NCBI GenBank assembly: GCA_963969495.1
Contig: OZ018338.1
Location: forward strand, 45,515,206 to 45,579,205
Direction: 5' to 3'
Length of the DNA stretch: 64,000 nt
Source: Ceratothoa steindachneri
Taxonomy: Eukaryota; Arthropoda; Malacostraca; Isopoda; Cymothoidae
Shown here in pieces: positions 59,121-64,000 of this stretch. The position numbers and the translations under genes are program-made. Each line of letters begins with the position of its first letter. Position 1 is the stretch's first letter. The notes under the pieces are model-generated. The model was not told where the DNA came from and did not search any database. It worked only from the letters and a program-made list of their open reading frames with translations.

Positions 59121-59569
59121 ACTTAGGACTGGACTCCTGTTTATAAAAAGGAATAGGAAACATTTTTGCATTAAATAAATAGAAAAAAACCCTAAAATGT
59201 ACGAAAACTTGTGAAAAACATCATGTGAGAATGAAATCAAAAGTTGAACTGTCGAGCAAAACCAAGGAAATCTATGGTTTCAGCACAGCAAAAAATGTCC
59301 TAAATCAGATAAAAAGCTTCGACACTATATTTACCTAGAACCTTAATGGAGAGATTTGAAACAATGAAATGTCATTAACCACATTCATTTCAAAGAATTC
59401 TCTTTCTAAACCTTCAACTAAATCATTTTTTGATAAAATTTGATCTATTTTTTATTTTCCAGATTGGATATCTCTTTTTGTGCGTCCATCTTATTTTCAT
59501 TCGCGTGTGACTCTATATCTCACTATGTAGGTAGTCGGTCGGACAGTCCCCGTTTTGTTTTATTGGGGA

Positions 59570-60040
59570 CGGGGAGTTATAACATTGTAAATATTCGTCC
59601 GATTCTAACGAAAATTTGAAAACCTTGTTATTTTACATTTTCTTTCGAATGGTATAATTATTAAGCCCCTCCTAAGGTTAGCCCGGGAATTATTTTGTTT
59701 TGGTACTAACTGTAACTATTTGGCCGATTCTAACGAAATTTGAAACTCTTATTTTGTTTCACATTCTCTTTCAAATGATAATAATTGCCGAGGTCCTCCA
59801 AGGTTAGCCCAGGAATTATTTGCAATAACATCATAAATATTCAGGTAGTTTAAACGAAATTTGAAACCCTTATGTTGTTTTATTTTAAATCGTCTTTCGA
59901 ATGATATAATTACCAAGATCCTACCAAAATTAGCCGGTGAATTATTTGGCAATAACATCATAACTATTCTGCGATTCTAACAAATTTTAAAATTCCTATA
60001 TTGTTTTACATTCTCTTTCGAATGATAAATTGGTGAAATT
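59570..60040. repeat. Tandem minisatellite, four units of about 122-126 bp
   Basis: The words gattctaacga(a)a(t)ttt, ttttacattctctttcgaatga and ggttagccc(a/g)ggaattattt recur with starts near 59,601, 59,726, 59,847 and 59,973. Units are 80-90% alike by eye. The last unit runs directly into a ctttttattccag sequence in front of the piggyBac-like coding remnant. Confidence 0.85.
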
Positions 60041-60755
60041 CTTTTTATTCCAGATAGTGGTAACGATAATAATTGTGTTGAAAGTGATGTACTTTATGAC
60101 AGTAAGAATCATAAAGAATATGTTCCAGAGCCACATGAAATGGCTGAAAGTTCAGACAGTGTATCTGGAGAGGACGTTCCTCACCGACGCAAGCAAACAA
60201 AGTCGGGTGGTGGAAAGACAAAGAGGCCTAGGCATTGGTGGATAATGTCAGTGGAAAGCCTGATATTATTGACTTTTATAATGCAACAAAAGGAGGGGTT
60301 GATGCGTTTGACCAGATGTCTGCAACCTATAACTGCAGCAGAAAGACAAAATAGGTGGCCATTGGGTTTTCTTTGGGATGCTGAATGCGAGTTATATAAA
60401 TTCGTGGATCATTTACCAGAGCAGCACTGCCAGGGTAGGAGACAGAGCCATGCAGAGACGAAAGTACATGCACTAATTGGCCCTGTAACTCATCAGGCCC
60501 TCAGCTGATGGACGACTCAACACTCCAACACAGCATCGACAGGTGAAGCTGGTCGTCAGTCAGGTGTACTCCCTCAACCTCACCTCTGGCACGGCTGCAG
60601 GTGCAGGACAATCGACAGCTGAGATGATGGAGCTCATGGTATGGTGGAGCAAGTGTCAGTCCAATGCAGCCAAGAAGACACGCTTCAGGTGTTACAGCTG
60701 CCACCAACCTGTCTTTCCGAGCCACTACTTTCCTTACTGCTGTGATTGCGTCTGA
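60040..60755 (+). pseudogene. piggyBac-like transposase remnant with internal deletion
   Basis: It begins after cttttTattccag, which looks like a 3' splice site. An acidic, Ser/Asn-rich amino segment follows (DSGNDNNCVESDVLYD, EYVPEPHEMAESSDS). It then jumps to the carboxy part of the transposase fold (GKPDIIDFYNATKGGVDAFD, QMSATYNCSRKT) without the DDD catalytic core between. A frameshift precedes RWPLGF. The tail has a cysteine-rich zinc-binding stretch, RFRCYSCHQPVFPSHYFPYC, as in piggyBac carboxy ends. This is a dead, internally deleted copy. Confidence 0.75.
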
Positions 60756-61280
60756 GGCTGAGGTAGGTAATAAACATGAAATGTCTTTTTTTCGTAAGGG
60801 TGTATGCTAATGTGCTAGATTAATATAACTAAAACCATTAGGTTAATTGTATTAGCCACCACAATCCCATAACAATAAATAGTTTAAAAAGAATGAAAAG
60901 TTTCCATATCAGTGACAGGAGGTTGCAAGTATGAGGCACCAAAAGGGTGTTTTTCCCACTCTCTTCCTTACAGTTTGTTCATCGTCAGTGTCATGGGCAG
61001 TCCCTGTAAGGACTGCCTGACACCCTTAGAGGATTGTGCGAACGTTTGGGTGAATTCTATGGAAGGGTTTTTTTCACCAGAATTATTGAAAATTTTTCAC
61101 TCTTTGACTCTTTTGGGGGAGTATTTTTATAATATACGTTTCTTAAAGTAAGTACGGATTTTTATTAGTTTAATTAGCATTTACATGCCTTACAGTTAGT
61201 ATGTACATGAAAGGATTAATAAATTTGTATATTTACTATTTTTCTTTTATTTTCCAAAATCGGGTATAATATACCCGAGT
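60756..61280. other. Intergenic, nothing recognised
   Basis: Sequence after the piggyBac-like remnant. A 79-codon frame at 60,912-61,151 has no motif I recognise. Confidence 0.4.
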
Positions 61281-61970
61281 TCAGGGACCAGAAAGTTTCT
61301 CAATTTCCTACTATCTCATGTTTTTTTATTCCATTCAATTTTCTCTTAATTTTCCATATTAACATTTGTTTTGGGTGCCAGTTTTCAAATGCCTTATTTT
61401 CATTCACCTATAAATTCAACTCAACCCCGAACATTTCTCGCTTTAAATTTAACTTTGATAACAATTCTTTGTTAGAATTTTCTTCTCTGGAAAAATAATT
61501 AAATTTATTTTCGAATATCCATTGGTGTAAGGTTGAAATAGATTTTGGCAGATGCAAAAATATTGGGGGGTTTTCTGTTCACAGAATTATTAGCTTTTAC
61601 TCTAAGCAGATTATATCTGAATGAAATTCTCATGTAGAGGATATATGATAAAATAATAGCATTTTTTCTAAGTATACTCTTATAATCTTTGTTTCTCATC
61701 TGATCCATTAAATTATTTATCTTACATGAAGCTTCATTGTAACCCCATTTGAAATATCGCAGGCGTATAAAACTCGATTTGGAAGTACAATGAATTTATT
61801 TTGTTTAACTAAATTGATTATATTTTTGTGACATGTTGTATTGAATTTTAATAGACCCATCGTTTTCTGATACAATTTATTAATTATGGGTTAAACTTTT
61901 TTATTATTCTACATTGAATAATAGATATTGATGAAGATAAGCTAATGTAAATTAGACATTGAATACCTGG
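61280..61970. repeat. Third diverged copy of the non-coding flank block
   Basis: It matches about 15.53-16.0 and 42.9-43.4 kb in the same orientation, with shared words tattttcattcacct, accccgaacat, tagattttggc(a/g)g and aaattctcatgtagagga. It lies just downstream (minus sense) of family copy 5. Confidence 0.65.
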
Positions 61971-62945
61971 TATCAATCTCTTTCATGTCATAATGGAATC
62001 TCGTTCCCTTGATCGTCGCTTATTAGTCTGAGATCCACAATAAACCGATCTATATGTGAGAATAGTTAAATCACTTTGATGCTTCATTTGCATCTGAGTT
62101 TTTTTAAAGAGGTCAGGATATTAGTGACAACTTCTGTGCAGTTCCTGGCCTTCTTGTTGCCAAGATAGTTCTTCGCGGCCAGATAAAAAAGCCTCCCGTG
62201 CTGTCAATTCCACTTCGTTCATCAAGTGTTCAAACTCTTGATCTCTCATGAGCTGAAAGAGTTAACGACCGTCAAAGACGCTAACCTTCAAATTCTCTAT
62301 CGTCACTCGTGGAAAAGGTGTAGCACAATTTAGTTAAACAGCCACCATCCTTGTCTAGAGCTATGGTAAACTGTTTCTTTAAACGGAGCTTGATATGCAG
62401 CGGTGGGAAGAGTATCCTGTCTGTTTTTTTTCTTTAGTCTGGATTCCAACAGTTGGGCAGATGTCTTTGGCAACTAGATCATTTATCTCCTTTGGGGAAA
62501 AAGGATGTGGAGCATCATCGTGAATAACGACTTCTTTTTCATTTTCTTCAATACTGGAAGAATTTTGTTACTAATGTCAAGAACTTCTTCTAAGACAGTT
62601 TCTTAAATTCATCACAATAATTTACAACACGACGTGTTGATTAAATATCAGAATATATAAGGCTATTCCAACTATTTTTGTTAATCCGAGTCAAGTAAAA
62701 AGCGCAGAAGTAGCAGTCAGAGCCATGGTTTCACCGCTCCCTCCAAACCAACTCTTCTTGCTTCTAGTCCAACGACACAGTTATTTGTTGTATTTCATGC
62801 ATACCATGTGTGGCGCCAAAGATTATTCCTGGTCACCAAATTTCATACCAATATAAGCATGGCAAGCATGCTTTACGAAAATTATGAGTGGATCACTATT
62901 AAGATTAACGTGTATTTGCCGCAGATATTTGGGCTCGTTCTATAA
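61970..62945 (-). pseudogene. Multi-copy protein family copy 5, internally deleted
   Basis: The right part (62.45-62.94 kb) parallels 18.77-19.2 kb (plus strand agtagcagtcagagccatgg, taccatgtgtggcgccaaag). The left part (62.10-62.42 kb) parallels 16.88-17.15 kb (cacttcgttcatc, gccaccatccttgtc, tgatatgcagcggtggga). The two meet at about 62,430 with the middle (WRLFI to GFTK) missing. The order and the non-coding flank on the left are conserved. Highly decayed, no long frame. Confidence 0.65.
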
Positions 62946-62958
62946 ATTATGTAGCCCT

Positions 62959-62972
62959 CTGGCACCAAATTG
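62959..62972 (-). other. Candidate primer-binding site beside an LTR-like edge
   Basis: The minus strand reads ...tcgtaca-att-TGGTGCCAGAGG, that is, a CA ending followed by a TGG-starting primer-site-like word. This would be the inner edge of a 5' LTR running rightward from 62,971 (plus strand tgtacgatataagagg). No second LTR is in view, so this may be a fragment or chance. Confidence 0.3.
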
Positions 62973-63421
62973 TACGATATAAGAGGCCCAGCAAGAATCT
63001 CCACAAATGGACGCTCAATCGATTTATCAAATCCTAAAAATTGTTATGTGTGTAATGTAAATTAGGGAAATGATATGCCAAGAGTAATAAAGAAAAAAAA
63101 TTAGGAAATGAAACTATAATTGTTAAACTGTACAAATAAGTCTGAGGAAACTGTTGTTAAAGTCACGAGGAAAGCCACAAACATTAAAAAAAAGATAACC
63201 ACTTGAACAAATACGACGATCGCACACAAACAAACATACGCCTGTTGGAAACATTTATCAACAATACAACAAATATAGGCTTTAACTAGAGAAATTTCAC
63301 AGATACCTGCAACAAGCGATTCCCTATGATAAAGCTAAATCTATGGGAAATATATAGGCACAACAAATACACAGAGCTGTCGGAAACTCCGCCCAAGGGG
63401 TGGAAATAACGAACAAACTAG
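62973..63421. other. Possible LTR remnant, otherwise unassigned
   Basis: AT-rich DNA between the candidate primer site and the protease fragment. If the primer-site call is right, part of it would be LTR. No frame of note. Confidence 0.25.
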
Positions 63422-63670
63422 ATGACTGGGTCCTCCCACGGACAAGTCAAGGTCACAGCCCTTGGAGACGGAAAACTAGCAGGGCATGGCATTGCAAGTG
63501 TGGCCGATCGTATGCCATATCTTTTCACCGTCGCCACTAAAGTGAATAAAAATAAATGTGAGTTTCTAATTGATACGGGGACGAGTGTGTCGATAATTCC
63601 GGTTAAATTGGTGAATTTGGGTGAATTGCGCGAGTACAGTGTAAATATTACGACGGCTAATGGCGGTAAA

Positions 63671-63674
<4 letters not shown>
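63422..63674 (+). pseudogene. Retrotransposon aspartic protease fragment
   Basis: The plus-strand frame from an ATG at 63,422 contains [20 protein letters not shown] then [15 protein letters not shown], the flap-side and active-site strand of a retroviral-type protease (DTG triplet, hydrophobic-hydrophobic-Pro). TANGGKI follows and then the reading enters an (AT)n tract. It is not from the 25-40 kb family, whose core is VRDTGCTC. The upstream gag and downstream pol are not seen. Confidence 0.65.
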
Positions 63675-63755
<81 letters not shown>

Positions 63756-63768
63756 TATATATATATAG
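63675..63768. repeat. (AT)n microsatellite interrupting the protease fragment
   Basis: (TA)n about 94 bp with one AAA interruption near 63,750, followed by gagagagaaagatagtaaga and a short gacagacagaca stretch. Confidence 0.93.
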
Positions 63769-64000
63769 GAGAGAGAAAGATAGTAAGAGACAGACAGACA
63801 GACCTTCAATATTTAGAGAAGATTCATTATTCCTGATTCATTAACTCGTTTACTACCCTAAGTCATGCCGCCTTTAGACTCGTTACTTTACATGAAACAG
63901 TAAGCCTATACATTGACCGCAAAAAAGTCGTGACGTTTCCGCTTCTCACTCTATTAGACCAATTCAAGAATAAAGTTATATTTTCTTTGCGGCGTCCTTT
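63769..64000. other. End of window, nothing recognised
   Basis: Mixed sequence without a recognisable frame. It does not continue the protease reading frame. Confidence 0.35.

Overview
The window is eukaryotic and built almost entirely of transposable elements (TEs) and their decay products. There is no operon structure, no rRNA or tRNA gene I could recognise, no CRISPR array, and no single-copy host gene I can defend. An arthropod source is likely. I see pentanucleotide TTAGG repeats, long (AT)n microsatellites, Tc1/mariner, piggyBac-like and Penelope-like remnants, two LINE remnants and long-LTR Ty3/gypsy elements. A crustacean would fit, but the species is a guess.

Layout. 0-4.2 kb: nothing recognised. 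4.2-7.2 kb: a minus-strand LINE remnant. 8-17.3 kb: AT-rich DNA sharing diverged blocks with 41.4-44.6 kb and 61.3-62.9 kb. These blocks flank decayed minus-strand copies of a multi-copy protein family that I recognise only as uncharacterised. 18.3-25.6 kb: a 3,666-bp segment present twice in tandem. 25.3-40.2 kb: LTR-internal-LTR-internal-LTR, two nearly identical minus-strand Ty3/gypsy bodies sharing a middle LTR. 44.6-49.5 kb: a plus-strand LINE fragment, a palindromic mariner with a TTAGG loop, two head-to-head Penelope fragments and a Tc1 remnant. 49.8-51.4 kb: a second decayed multi-copy protein family. 52.0-57.1 kb: a lone LTR abutting a diverged cousin of the 25-40 kb element. 57.1-59.1 kb: a family copy split by a complete mariner insertion. 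59.6-60.8 kb: a minisatellite and an internally deleted piggyBac-like gene. 61.3-64 kb: another family copy, a candidate LTR/primer-site remnant and an aspartic-protease fragment cut by an (AT)n tract.

Main points. (1) The LTR elements encode gag - protease - integrase - reverse transcriptase - RNase H. Integrase lies upstream of RT, the opposite of ordinary Ty3/gypsy and the order known from the Gmr1 group. (2) The middle LTR at 31,882-33,436 is a mosaic: its left part matches the right LTR and its right part matches the left LTR. This is the footprint of unequal crossing-over between the two LTRs of one insertion. (3) The 3.67-kb tandem duplication has a 5-bp CCATT microhomology at its breakpoints and took a piece of LTR with it. 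(4) A 555-bp mariner-derived palindrome carries inverted transposase ends around a TTAGG array inside an (AT)n tract. (5) The multi-copy family at 16.6-19.2, 22.1-22.9, 44.3-44.6, 57.1-59.1 and 61.9-62.9 kb keeps similar non-coding flanks between copies, so it may be an undescribed or poorly described mobile unit. All coding regions are broken by frameshifts or stops. Nothing here looks like a currently functional gene.
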